Of a stretch of DNA of 64,000 nt, positions 1 to 7,903 are shown piece by piece (within the stretch, counting starts at the first letter, position 1; every line of letters starts with the position of its first letter). The notes beneath the pieces are model-generated. The model made no database searches. It was given only the letters and a program-made list of their open reading frames with translations, and was not told the origin of the DNA. The DNA comes from Pontibacter vulgaris (lineage in GTDB: Bacteria > Bacteroidota > Bacteroidia > Cytophagales > Hymenobacteraceae), in NCBI RefSeq assembly GCF_022758145.1, contig NZ_JAJVDH010000006.1:186001-250000 (forward strand). Reading direction: 5' to 3'. The position numbers and the translations under genes were made by a program.

Positions 1-236
1 ACACGCGTGTAGATGATGGCTACTTTACCGCGTGGTGTGGCTTTTTTGCTACCCTTCTGCAGTGGCCGTGCAAAAATACTCAGCTCGTTCCCTTTCCCAG
101 TAGTAGCCCGAAGCGTAGCAGGCTTGTTCGCAACAGCCTTGGCTTTAGCTTTTGCAGAAGACTTGGTAGCTGACTTCTTTGTTTTTAGTGCAGCCTTATC
201 TACTCCTAGTACGACTGCTGTTGTTTGCTTTTTCAT
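1..236 (-). CDS. serine recombinase, N-terminal part (runs off the left edge)
   Basis: The minus-strand frame opens at an ATG (234-236) and is still open at base 1. It reads about 70 Lys/Ala/Thr-rich residues and then GKVAIIYTRV, which is the first beta strand of the resolvase/invertase catalytic domain (the family normally reads AVIYTRVS, with the nucleophilic Ser next, just outside the window). Serine recombinases cut and rejoin DNA at att sites for integration, excision or inversion. A usual recombinase has only a few residues before this strand, so the basic 70-residue leader is odd; it might be an extra DNA-binding tail. No other Met lies between the ATG and the domain. It is separated from the upstream gene by 12 bases, so it is probably the last gene of a three-gene operon. 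The family call rests on a very short stretch. Confidence 0.6.
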   Translation of the reverse strand, partial: MKKQTTAVVLGVDKAALKTKKSATKSSAKAKAKAVANKPATLRATTGKGNELSIFARPLQKGSKKATPRGKVAIIYTR

Positions 237-248
237 GTTCTATCAAGG

Positions 249-683
249 TTAACGGGAAAGGGATTTTGTTACTTTTTTGTTACCCTTGCCTTTCGGCTTT
301 TGCACTTTAGCTGATTTAGACAATAAATCATCATCGTCATCAATAGTTGCTATCAGTTGTTCTGCAAAGTGCTGGTTAAATACCCAGGCTGAAAAGCGCA
401 GCATAAAATCTACCTGTGCCTGCGCTTCGTCTTCAGTTAAATGCTCCAGCCCCGGAGTTTGCCGTAGCTCGCGCACATGGCGCTCTACCGTTTCTACTTC
501 TTGCGAAAGCTGCTTATAGTAACTATCATAAGTGCTCAGCTGTTCAGCGTTTTCAAGTTCTATAGCATTCTCAGCGCTTACTTTGCATTTCAGCTGTACT
601 GGTTTGTTTTTACTGGTTTTTCTTTGGGTTTTCTTCTTTGGTTTTTGGGTTAAAGTTTTCACTTTTAGTTTTGCCAGTGCCAC
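249..683 (-). CDS. Lys-rich hypothetical protein in the recombinase operon
   Basis: A 144-residue protein that I do not recognise. Both ends are strongly basic (a run of Lys/Arg around residues 8-32 and again near the C-terminus) and the middle (about 35-110) is acidic and predicted helical, with a DDDDD cluster near residue 117. This is the look of a small nucleic-acid-binding accessory protein, but no known domain is visible. The only usable start in the frame is a GTG at 681-683. It lies 12 bases upstream of the serine recombinase and about 107 bases downstream of the MerR-like gene, on the same strand, so co-expression is likely. An accessory role in recombination or its control is inference from position only. 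Confidence 0.55.
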   Translation of the reverse strand: MALAKLKVKTLTQKPKKKTQRKTSKNKPVQLKCKVSAENAIELENAEQLSTYDSYYKQLSQEVETVERHVRELRQTPGLEHLTEDEAQAQVDFMLRFSAWVFNQHFAEQLIATIDDDDDLLSKSAKVQKPKGKGNKKVTKSLSR

Positions 684-790
684 AAGTCCGGGGCGACCGG
701 TACATAGGCGGGCTCTTACGTTGGGTGCGGGGTGACCGCTACCCTTAACTCCTACCCGATCAGCGTCCGGTAAGAGGAAGTTACTAAGTA

Positions 791-1741
791 CTAAATCCTA
801 CGACGGTGTTCTTTGGTAAACTTTAACTTAGAGCCGCCACGGTTTTCGAGCTCCACCGACTGGTAATTTTTCAGGGCCAGTGTTTCGATCAGTTGCTTTG
901 AGATTCGTTCATCCAACTGCCCGTCTGAGGTGGTGCGCAAGGTAATCTGCCGCCTTTCATCGAAGGTGATGGTGACCTGCCGGAAGCTTTTGTTGCGAAT
1001 GGCTCTAACCACTTGCAACTCTTCTTCACTTAGTAAGGACAAACGCGGAATGTAATCAGCTTTATCTTCATCCAAGATAAAAGCTGCTAGGTGCTGGGTG
1101 ATAGATAAGAACACATGGGTTCTACCCAGCAGCAAGTGCGCTTCCGGCCCCATGCCTTGCATCTCATCCAGCCACGGAGCAAGATCCCCTGTTGGAAAGA
1201 TCAGGACACCGGCTTCCTGATTGCGGTACAGGGCTGAATAAATCAGTGTCTCAAGCAGTGAAAACTGGATGCCATAATTTGCCTGTGCTTGTTGGGTCTG
1301 TCCGCTTAGGTGTTCAGCGATAAGTGCTTCAACTTGTTTAGCGGGCATCGTTTTGCTGAGCTCGTCTCGAAGCTTTGCAATCAATTCAGGCGTAAGCGCA
1401 TCAGCAGGTATTTCCTGTACGTTCATCAGGTACTCACGCAACGCTTTTACCCGTGCCAGCGGCAGTCCTAATTCACGCAGTTCCTTGGCCATCTTTAGCC
1501 ACAGGAATTCCAGAAAAGAAAGCTTGGTCCAGGCCTGTTCTTCTGTTTTGGGGGCAAGTCCGGCTTTCTTCCAGTCCACGTAAAGTTTGGGCGTAATACC
1601 GGTTTGCTTTAAGGAAAAGATCGGATCGCGCAGCTTTTCATAGAGTTCAGGTAGCTGCTCCAATTCCTGCAGGTCAAGTTGCAGCGTGAAATCCTTAGTA
1701 TCTGTCGAAGCGTCTGTTTCCGGTAGTTCTGTCTCTTCCAT
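791..1741 (-). CDS. MerR-like HTH protein, first gene of the recombinase operon
   Basis: A 316-residue protein. Residues about 40-105 resemble a MerR-type winged helix: a GITPKLYVDWKKAGL segment, then WTKLSFLEFLWLKMAKELRELG and a following helix, the usual order helix-turn-helix, wing, helix. The rest (about 110-316) is mostly helical and unrecognised; there is no metal- or drug-binding signature of classic MerR proteins. Such proteins bind DNA and often control mobile-element genes. The ATG at 1739-1741 lies just after an inverted repeat that overlaps a good Bacteroidota -7 box, which suggests self-control. The two following genes, one with a serine recombinase start, read in the same direction. 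Function beyond DNA binding is not known. Confidence 0.65.
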   Translation of the reverse strand: MEETELPETDASTDTKDFTLQLDLQELEQLPELYEKLRDPIFSLKQTGITPKLYVDWKKAGLAPKTEEQAWTKLSFLEFLWLKMAKELRELGLPLARVKALREYLMNVQEIPADALTPELIAKLRDELSKTMPAKQVEALIAEHLSGQTQQAQANYGIQFSLLETLIYSALYRNQEAGVLIFPTGDLAPWLDEMQGMGPEAHLLLGRTHVFLSITQHLAAFILDEDKADYIPRLSLLSEEELQVVRAIRNKSFRQVTITFDERRQITLRTTSDGQLDERISKQLIETLALKNYQSVELENRGGSKLKFTKEHRRRI

Positions 1742-1742
1742 C

Positions 1743-1796
1743 TTGGGTAAATAAATCCTTTATTTTACCCAAAGGTAATGTTTAAAATATACTTTA
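1743..1796 (-). promoter_or_regulatory. promoter and operator-like inverted repeat of the recombinase operon
   Basis: On the minus strand a TACCTTTG box (1770-1777) fits the Bacteroidota -7 consensus TAnnTTTG, with TTG about 19 bases upstream. The inverted repeat TTGGGTAAA (1743-1751) / TTTACCCAA (1764-1772) overlaps the -7 box and reaches the start codon of the MerR-like gene. That position suits a repressor site, perhaps for the MerR-like protein itself. Confidence 0.5.
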
Positions 1797-1915
1797 CAAC
1801 AATTTAGTAATATTTGTTTATTTCAGGATAAAATATTTTCAAATCCCAGTTCAGAGCTCAAAAAAAGAAATGGTAGTATGCAAAAGAGATAGTAATTGAA
1901 ATTGAGAACGCTGCT

Positions 1916-1958
1916 CGCGTGCGCGCATACATGCGTGCATCATGCGCATGTGCGCGCG
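1916..1958. repeat. alternating purine-pyrimidine tract (Z-DNA-prone)
   Basis: Bases 1916-1940 and 1941-1958 are two runs of strict purine/pyrimidine alternation rich in GC and GT/AC steps, joined by a single phase break. GCGC, GTGC and ATGC blocks also make overlapping inverted repeats. It sits in a gene-free zone between the MerR-like operon promoter and the TTCCG cluster. Confidence 0.7.
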
Positions 1959-1992
1959 ATTATAGAAGTGTTGATGTTGTTTGCGGACACGA

Positions 1993-2819
1993 CGGAAAAG
2001 CAGGTTTTGCGGTAAAAAATCGATTTTCCGTATTTAAGCTTCAACCACATGGTTTCCGGGCTTTTTAACGGACAGGTAAGTCACGCGAGCACAAGCAGTT
2101 ACAATCAGTTTTAAGCTTGCGGGAAACAAGCAAAATAGCTTCAGGAGTATGGGGTTTTTACGTGTGGAATAGCGCCGGAAACTATAGTTTTTGATCCATA
2201 AGTACGGAAAGTACAAAATTCACTTCCGCAACACACTTCCGGAGCAACAGTTAAAATGAGCAGTAAAAAACCCATACAACTAACACTATTACAACAAGTT
2301 ACAACTGTTTTTCTATCAACATAAACTGTGCAAAAACTGCAGTTTCAGTGTTTTCCCAAAAAATGGGTTCTAAAGTGGCCATCTACACTTCTTCCTGCAA
2401 TCATATATCTTTGCAATTCAACTTCACAAAAAAGTACAACGGAAAACAGTCATTAAACCTTATGGAAGTTTGGGCGGGGCAAGTATGGTGATTTTGCGGC
2501 AAAAAACATGAAGGTAAAGAACGGAATTCTGGTAGAAATGACTACTCCGTACACGGAAAACGAAAGCGGAAAAAGACTCTTCGTCGGAAGTTTCCGCAAC
2601 AGGCAGGATCACGTTAATTTACGCAGTGTTTTTCCGTAGCCGGAAATGCTGTTACAGAAAGTTACGCGCTTTTCCGCACACATTTTCAGTTCCGCATTTT
2701 AGTTAATTCTGCGGACTACTTTTAAGTGGTGAAATGGGGTGTTTCCGTATGCGGACTATAGCTGTTTTACCGCAAAATTTCCGGATACTGACATTAGGGC
2801 CTAAAATCACAGAATTCCG
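1993..2819. repeat. dense cluster of TTCCG/CGGAA motifs in gene-free DNA
   Basis: By hand I find 20 copies of TTCCG or CGGAA in these 827 bases, at 1993, 2026, 2054, 2176, 2205, 2224, 2237, 2440, 2522, 2554, 2567, 2585, 2592, 2632, 2641, 2672, 2690, 2743, 2779 and 2815; fewer than two are expected by chance. Many extend to TTTCCGCA/TGCGGAAA, and lone TTGCGG/CCGCAA words add to the theme. Orientation is mixed and spacing irregular, so this is not a simple tandem repeat. There is no credible long reading frame on either strand. It could be a binding-site array for a recombination or replication protein, or a regulatory region; nothing in the sequence settles which. Confidence 0.7.
2508..2639 (+). 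CDS. possible small ORF (43 aa) inside the TTCCG cluster
   Basis: An ATG-to-TAG frame of 43 residues (begins MKVKNGILVEMTTPY) lies about 95 bases after a TATCTTTG box (2406-2413) that fits the -7 consensus, though I see no TTG at the right distance. No family recognised. It may be chance; I list it because it is the only frame in the gene-free zone with a promoter-like box ahead of it. Confidence 0.2.
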   Translation: MKVKNGILVEMTTPYTENESGKRLFVGSFRNRQDHVNLRSVFP

Positions 2820-2939
2820 CAGTCCGGAGTATGCATTTTCTACGGTATCCGCCGCTAAATCATGCCTTTCTCTACTCCTGTTTTAATCCTACTATAGCCT
2901 ACACATTTTTAGTCAGATATCGAATTTTTCACCAGTTTC

Positions 2940-3152
2940 TTAAAAATACTTCAAACGAAGGCTACTCACTTGCACTTTCTCAAGCCAGCACCAACCATAA
3001 ACCGTACTACAACCTCGCTCCCATCCCACTGATAAACGTCTCAACAAATCCCAGCATCTTTGCTGTAATTCGTCAGCATCCATCTTGCCGCGAAGGGTAT
3101 TGGCGATGTTCCAGAGTTGTTGTTCTAATTGGCTTTTGTGGTTTTCAGACAT
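2940..3152 (-). pseudogene. hsdM: 5' stub of type I restriction-modification hsdM
   Basis: The first 28 residues (3069-3152), beginning MSENHKSQLEQQLWNIANTL and ending KMDADE, match the highly conserved N-terminus of the HsdM DNA methyltransferase subunit. The expected next segment (FRDYILGFIFYKYLSEK in typical HsdM) is absent; the frame instead reads unrelated sequence and stops at 2940. The N12 class methylase motifs are missing, so no active methylase is made. The promoter upstream looks intact. The break point at about 3069 marks a deletion or insertion junction, and the TTCCG-rich DNA begins just beyond, so the neighbouring mobile DNA may have replaced the rest of the operon. Homology of the 28 residues is clear; the cause is inference. 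Confidence 0.75.
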
Positions 3153-3198
3153 TGGGTAAGCTAAAAATTTACTTGTAAGGCAGAGTTGGCCTGCTAAC

Positions 3199-3227
3199 CA
3201 AAAGTAGTAAAATTAACAGTTGCCCAA
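3199..3227 (-). promoter_or_regulatory. promoter of the hsdM stub
   Basis: On the minus strand TACTTTTG (3199-3206) matches TAnnTTTG exactly, with TTG at 3225-3227, an 18-base gap. Transcription would start about 40 bases before the hsdM ATG and now runs into the truncated gene and the TTCCG region. Confidence 0.5.
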
Positions 3228-3440
3228 TGGGTTTTATAGTTGTTTATCCTAAAAACCGCTCTGTATTGGTTTAGTTAATCCTTCACTTTAAGAGCATAGA
3301 ATGCGTAGTTGATATTTTATAGTACTCTGATCGATTGCCTGTTTTCTGATCCTGCATGTTTGTCCAACTAAAACGTTCCTTTATCCTTTGCGCAATTTCT
3401 GCATAAACCAGATTTTTGCAGATACACAACCACCATTTCC

Positions 3441-4409
3441 ATGCACATCATCATTTCCGACGATTACCAGAATGTAGTACGGACCTTGCCATGCTTTCAT
3501 CTGCTTAAAGACCATCAGGTAACCATTTATAATAATAGCTTAAAAGATACTACTGCATTAGCCAAACTTTTTAAAACTGCCGATGCCTTGGTTCTTACAC
3601 GCGAACGAACTGCTATTACAGAAGAGTTGGTCGCGCAACTGCCAAACCTGAAGCTAATAAGCCAGACCGGTAAAATCTCTAACCATCTGGACCTGGCAGC
3701 TTGCACAAATTATAACATTGCGGTTGCCGAAGGTGTTGGCTCTCCGGTAGCTCCTGCTGAGCTTGCCTGGCTCCTGATTATGAATGTCGTAAGACAAGTA
3801 CCACAGGCCATAGAAGGGATGAAAGCCGGACTATGGCAAACAAACATCGGCAGCACTATAAACGGAAAGCTGATCGGCATCTGGGGCTATGGAAAGATTG
3901 GTAAGCGCATAGCAGGCTATGCCAAGGCTTTCGGGGCTGAAGTTATAGTTTGGGGTAGTGAAAGTTCCAGAACACAGGCCAAGCAGGATGGCTTTTTAGC
4001 TGCTGCCAGCAAAGCAGAGTTCTTCACTGAAGCCGATGTGGTAACGCTGCATTTACGCCTGACCGACAGCACCAAAAGTATAGTTAAGCCTGAAGACTTA
4101 GCCATGATGAAAAAGGACGCCGTAGTGGTAAATACCAGCCGGGCCGAACTGATAGAAGAAGGAGCTTTGCTGGATGCATTACAACATGGCAGACCTGGTT
4201 TTGCCGCTTTGGATGTATATGAATCTGAACCTATCTACGACAAAGATTATCCATTGCTGCAACTGCCTAATGTGATCTGCACGCCACACCTGGGCTACGT
4301 AGAGAAAAACGGTTACGAACTATACTTCCGCAAAGCATTTGAGAACATTATTGCCTTTGCCAACGGCACACCTGCCAACATTGCCAACCCGGAAGTGCTG
4401 GAAGTATAA
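3441..4409 (+). CDS. D-2-hydroxyacid dehydrogenase family protein
   Basis: A 322-residue NAD(P)-dependent oxidoreductase of the D-isomer-specific 2-hydroxyacid dehydrogenase family (phosphoglycerate/lactate dehydrogenase fold), cytoplasmic. The nucleotide-binding loop GYGKIG is at 149-154, and the catalytic set is present: Arg234 in NTSRAEL, Glu263 in DVYESEP and His283 in CTPHLGY. It lacks the ACT domain of serA-type enzymes, so the substrate is not set; a 2-oxoacid/hydroxyacid pair is expected. Length is normal. The ATG fits the homologous start. It stands alone on the plus strand; a TTTGTCCAAC word at 3359-3368 ahead of it recurs before two other genes here and may be a shared operator. 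Confidence 0.85.
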   Translation: MHIIISDDYQNVVRTLPCFHLLKDHQVTIYNNSLKDTTALAKLFKTADALVLTRERTAITEELVAQLPNLKLISQTGKISNHLDLAACTNYNIAVAEGVGSPVAPAELAWLLIMNVVRQVPQAIEGMKAGLWQTNIGSTINGKLIGIWGYGKIGKRIAGYAKAFGAEVIVWGSESSRTQAKQDGFLAAASKAEFFTEADVVTLHLRLTDSTKSIVKPEDLAMMKKDAVVVNTSRAELIEEGALLDALQHGRPGFAALDVYESEPIYDKDYPLLQLPNVICTPHLGYVEKNGYELYFRKAFENIIAFANGTPANIANPEVLEV

Positions 4410-4515
4410 GCACACTTGATTACCCAAAAATCTGTAAAGCTTATCCTGAATCCTGTAACGCCTACGGCAAGCTGGTTTATAATTTTGCTACAGATACTTG
4501 CTACAAAATAAAACT

Positions 4516-5802
4516 ATGAACAACATTCAGCCACAAGCCAAACCGATCCGCCACTTCGACCTGACGGCACAGCAAAAAAACATCAGCATAGCCGGACAGG
4601 ATGCAACAATTCTGACTTATAACGGCAGCTTTCCGGGACCTTTACTGGAAGTAAAGGAAGGAGAAGTGGTAACGGTAGATTTTATAAACCAATTAAGTGA
4701 GCCGAGTAACCTGCACCTGCACGGTATTTTTATGTCGCCGGAGGATGACAAGCCGCACCGAATAGTACAGCCAGGCGAGTCGCTGAGCTATACTTTTGAA
4801 GCGCAACCAGGCAGTGCCGGCATGTATTGGTACCATCCGCACGCCCACGGCAAAGTTACCCGCCAGTTGTTCGAAGGGCTATCAGGTCCGATCATAGTCC
4901 GCGGAGCTGTGGACGAGCTGGAGCCTATCGCTTCTGCTACCGAAAAGGTGCTGGTGCTGCACGACATCACACTGCAAAACGGTACAGTTGCACCACATGC
5001 AGGCATGGACTGGGGCAAAGGCAAAGAAGGAGAACTGGTACTGGTAAACGGAGTGCACCAGCCGGAAATATCCGCTCCATCAGGACTACTGAGACTGCGC
5101 GTAGTTAACGCCTCAACAGCACGCTACTATAACCTAAATATACCCGGAAAACGACTGCAGGTAATTGGCATGGATGGCAGTTTTCTGGAAGCGCCTGTGG
5201 CTATGGAAACGCTGCTGCTCACGCCCGGCGAAAGAGCCGATATTCTGTTAGAAACCACCCAGGCACAAGAACTTCAATTATTAAATCTACCTTATACCCG
5301 AACACCTGCCGGACCAAGTATAGATACACCAGCTGCAGGTATGGTACTGGCAAAATTCAACATTACAAGTGAGCCGAAAACTATAGCCTTGCCAACTAAA
5401 CTCATAGAAATACCTGAGCTTGATCTAACATCTGCCACAGACCATAAAACTATAATTTTTGGCGCTACTATGCAGCCGCTGCAGTTCACCATCAACGGAA
5501 AAACGTTTGACCATCACCGCACTGATCTAACTGCCAAAGCCGGGACGCTGGAAATATGGGATATTGTAAACCCGATGGCGATGGACCACCCGTTTCACCT
5601 GCACACTTTTCCGTTCCAGGTACTAAGTATAAATGGAGAATCTACGCCCTACCGGGCCTGGAAAGACGTGGTGAATGTACCTGCTAACTGCACCGTACGT
5701 ATTGCGATTCCATTCACTAAGTATACCGGCAGCGTCATGTACCATTGCCACATCCTGGAACACGAGGACCTGGGTATGATGGGTAACCTGGAAGTGGTTT
5801 AA
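4516..5802 (+). CDS. multicopper oxidase
   Basis: A 428-residue laccase-type multicopper oxidase that oxidises a substrate or Cu(I) and reduces oxygen to water. All four copper-binding segments are visible: HLHG (near residue 75), WYHPHAHG (near 112), HPFHLH (near 355) and MYHCHILEHEDLGMM at the C-terminus, where His-Cys-His plus Met form the type 1/type 3 copper ligands. Three cupredoxin domains fit the length. The frame can be extended to a TTG at 4498, but the ATG at 4516 is better. No signal peptide is apparent, which is unusual because most such enzymes are exported. The gene lies between a dehydrogenase and an AraC regulator, with metal-related genes further on. Confidence 0.88.
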   Translation: MNNIQPQAKPIRHFDLTAQQKNISIAGQDATILTYNGSFPGPLLEVKEGEVVTVDFINQLSEPSNLHLHGIFMSPEDDKPHRIVQPGESLSYTFEAQPGSAGMYWYHPHAHGKVTRQLFEGLSGPIIVRGAVDELEPIASATEKVLVLHDITLQNGTVAPHAGMDWGKGKEGELVLVNGVHQPEISAPSGLLRLRVVNASTARYYNLNIPGKRLQVIGMDGSFLEAPVAMETLLLTPGERADILLETTQAQELQLLNLPYTRTPAGPSIDTPAAGMVLAKFNITSEPKTIALPTKLIEIPELDLTSATDHKTIIFGATMQPLQFTINGKTFDHHRTDLTAKAGTLEIWDIVNPMAMDHPFHLHTFPFQVLSINGESTPYRAWKDVVNVPANCTVRIAIPFTKYTGSVMYHCHILEHEDLGMMGNLEVV

Positions 5803-5817
5803 CAGAAGTATAAAATT

Positions 5818-5860
5818 AAAAGTATAGTCTGCCGAACATCAAATAGCAAGCTATACTTTT
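5818..5860 (+). terminator. AT-rich hairpin after the multicopper oxidase
   Basis: Ten-base arms AAAAGTATAG (5818-5827) and CTATACTTTT (5851-5860) with a 23-base loop, ending in four T. It sits 16 bases after the stop codon. A weak terminator is likely; it could also be an operator for the AraC gene that follows. Confidence 0.4.
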
Positions 5861-5907
5861 ATCTACAGCTTATTTATATTTACCGGCTCCGCAACACACA
5901 TAAAACT

Positions 5908-6807
5908 ATGACCAAGGCAGGCGCACCTATTCCTGTTTACAACGAAGCAGATAGCTTTGCAAAACATACATTCCGCGATTTTTACATTGCTTCGTACCAG
6001 GATTCGCCAGATGCCGGCCTTAAACGCGTTGCCCCGCACCGGCATACCTATTACGAGATCATCTGGATTACAGAAGGCAGCGGCCTACACGTCATCGACT
6101 TTAAGCCTTACGCTTTTAAAGGTCCTTGCCTTTTTCTCTTGCAGCCCAGCCACATCCACCAGATCCGGAAAGACGGACCAACCAAAGGCTATGTGCTTAA
6201 GTTTAACGAATCTGTTTTTGCGGTAGAAGCCGGTGCTGAGAACCTGCTGTTAAAGTATGGCATTTTTGATAATATCAATGTGCAGCCGGTACTTCACCTG
6301 GATGCCGCCGCCGTTGTCCTGCTCAATGACCTGATGCAGAAAATGCTGCAGGAGTTTAAACAGCCAACCGACCTATCGGAAGTGATCATCGCTTCTTACC
6401 TCAAGATATTCCTGTTGCAGGTGTATAAACTAAAAGACGCAAACCAGCAGGAAACTCAGCCAACACCAGAACCACGATACCTACAGTACCGCACTTTTAA
6501 ACAAATGCTGGAAGAGCGCTACCACCACCAACATGCCGTGCAGGACTATGCAGATGCCCTGGCTGTTACGCCGCGCACTCTCAACGAGATCACGCACAAG
6601 TATGCAGGTAAAAACGTGAGCCAGCTGATAAAGGAAAGACTTGTGCTGGAAGCTAAGCGCTTGCTTCATCATGGCCATTTATCTGTTAAAGAAATAGCCG
6701 CACAGCTGGGATTTGAAGATGCCGCTTACTTTACGCGCTTCTTCACAAAAAACACCGGCACTTCTCCTATTGCCTTCCGAAGCAAAGAACCGGTGCTGGT
6801 CAGCTAA
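5908..6807 (+). CDS. AraC family transcriptional regulator with cupin-type sensor domain
   Basis: A 299-residue cytoplasmic regulator. Residues about 35-130 form a cupin-like ligand-binding domain (AraC_binding; PHRHTYYEIIWITEG and FLLQPSHIHQIRK are typical). The C-terminal 100 residues hold the two AraC helix-turn-helix motifs, the second reading LSVKEIAAQLGFEDAAYFTRFF followed by TGTSPIAFR, the family signature. It lies between the multicopper oxidase and an MBL-fold gene, all on the plus strand, and may control one or both; the effector is unknown. Confidence 0.88.
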   Translation: MTKAGAPIPVYNEADSFAKHTFRDFYIASYQDSPDAGLKRVAPHRHTYYEIIWITEGSGLHVIDFKPYAFKGPCLFLLQPSHIHQIRKDGPTKGYVLKFNESVFAVEAGAENLLLKYGIFDNINVQPVLHLDAAAVVLLNDLMQKMLQEFKQPTDLSEVIIASYLKIFLLQVYKLKDANQQETQPTPEPRYLQYRTFKQMLEERYHHQHAVQDYADALAVTPRTLNEITHKYAGKNVSQLIKERLVLEAKRLLHHGHLSVKEIAAQLGFEDAAYFTRFFTKNTGTSPIAFRSKEPVLVS

Positions 6808-6871
6808 GCCCTATTGTGCAGGACAAGCACCTGTTTGTCCATTGAAGTCGGAACACAAAACCCTGACCTTT

Positions 6872-6909
6872 ATGCTGTTATAACAAATAATTAACTCGTA
6901 AAACAGCAT
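6872..6909 (+). promoter_or_regulatory. inverted repeat just before the MBL-fold gene
   Basis: ATGCTGTT (6872-6879) and AACAGCAT (6902-6909) are perfect inverted arms 22 bases apart, ending three bases before the start codon. A possible regulator site or leader hairpin that could mask the start. A TTTGTCC word lies 30 bases upstream (6834-6840). Confidence 0.35.
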
Positions 6910-6912
6910 AGT

Positions 6913-7842
6913 ATGAACCGTAAATCATTTCTTAAAAACTCCCTGCTGGGCTCGTCACTTCTGCTCCTGCCTGGCCCTGCACAAAATTTCTTTTCTGGTA
7001 CCAGCTCCAAAAGTATCAAACTTAGCATCCGCAACCCGCAACAAAAGAATATCTGCGCTACCTGCGGCACCCGTTACGCCACTGCAAAAACTACCACCGA
7101 TACCTGCCCGATCTGCGGAGACGAACGCCAGTATGTAGGCGATGGTGGCCAGACCTGGCTGAGCTATAATGATGTGGCAAAAGGCAAAAGCATTCAGGTT
7201 ACTAAACTGCAGGAAAACATATACGAACTAAAGATCACTCCTAGCTTCGCCATTGGCCAGAAAGCACATCTGGTAATTTCAAAAAGTGGCAACGTGTTGT
7301 GGGATTGTATTCCTTACCTGGATGAGCAAACAATTACCTATATCCAGTCACTGGGTGGGATAAAGGCCATCGCTATTTCGCACCCGCACTACTATAGTTT
7401 GATGGCAGAATGGGCTGCCGCATTCGATTGCCCGATTTACCTGCACGAGAATGATAAGCAGTGGATACAGGATAATAGTAAGCACATCAGTTTATGGCAT
7501 GGGGCTGAACTGCCGCTTTGGGATGGTATGAAAGTAGTTCATGTAGGGGGACATTTTGATGGCAGCACCGTACTGCACCTACCAAACCACGGTCCCAAAG
7601 GTACCCTGCTTACCGGCGACAGCTTGTATGTTACACGAGACCGCAAACATGTATCGATGATGTATAGTTACCCAAACCTGGTGCCGCTTCCTAAAAAAGC
7701 CATTGAGCAGATTAACAGCCGTGTCGAGCCGCTTGAATTTGATACTATACACGGTGCATTTAACGGACAACTTATTGCTAGCGGGGCAAAAGACGCTTTC
7801 AGAAGATCCGTAAAACGCTACCTGAACATTTTTGAAGTATAG
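6913..7842 (+). CDS. exported MBL-fold protein with a rubredoxin-like zinc ribbon
   Basis: A 309-residue protein. The N-terminus MNRKSFLKNSLLG plus a hydrophobic stretch looks like a Tat-type or similar export signal (RK in place of RR). Residues about 45-75 hold CATCG ... CPICG, a four-cysteine zinc ribbon. The rest is a metallo-beta-lactamase fold, but the usual HxHxDH motif is HPHYYSLM, so the second metal-site Asp-His is lost; other MBL segments survive (HVGGHFDGSTV, LLTGDSLYV). This pattern marks a subfamily seen across Bacteroidota and Proteobacteria whose substrate is not known to me. It may bind one metal or none. It follows the AraC gene by about 105 bases and has its own possible operator. 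Confidence 0.75.
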   Translation: MNRKSFLKNSLLGSSLLLLPGPAQNFFSGTSSKSIKLSIRNPQQKNICATCGTRYATAKTTTDTCPICGDERQYVGDGGQTWLSYNDVAKGKSIQVTKLQENIYELKITPSFAIGQKAHLVISKSGNVLWDCIPYLDEQTITYIQSLGGIKAIAISHPHYYSLMAEWAAAFDCPIYLHENDKQWIQDNSKHISLWHGAELPLWDGMKVVHVGGHFDGSTVLHLPNHGPKGTLLTGDSLYVTRDRKHVSMMYSYPNLVPLPKKAIEQINSRVEPLEFDTIHGAFNGQLIASGAKDAFRRSVKRYLNIFEV

Positions 7843-7853
7843 CCCAATATAAA

Positions 7854-7881
7854 AAGGCCGCTACCAAACAGTAGCGGCCTT
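7854..7881. terminator. bidirectional terminator
   Basis: Eleven-base perfect stem AAGGCCGCTAC / GTAGCGGCCTT with a six-base loop, with A-run before and T-rich bases after. It sits between the convergent MBL-fold and CDF genes and can serve both. Confidence 0.9.
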
Positions 7882-7903
7882 CCCTTTTCTATAGTTCAAC
7901 AAG

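Noticed and set aside
13..252. plus-strand frame of 79 codons at the left edge
   Set aside because: It is the reverse of the recombinase N-terminus, which has a clear family match.
2831..3178. plus-strand frame of 115 codons
   Set aside because: It lies opposite the hsdM stub and shows no family-like pattern.
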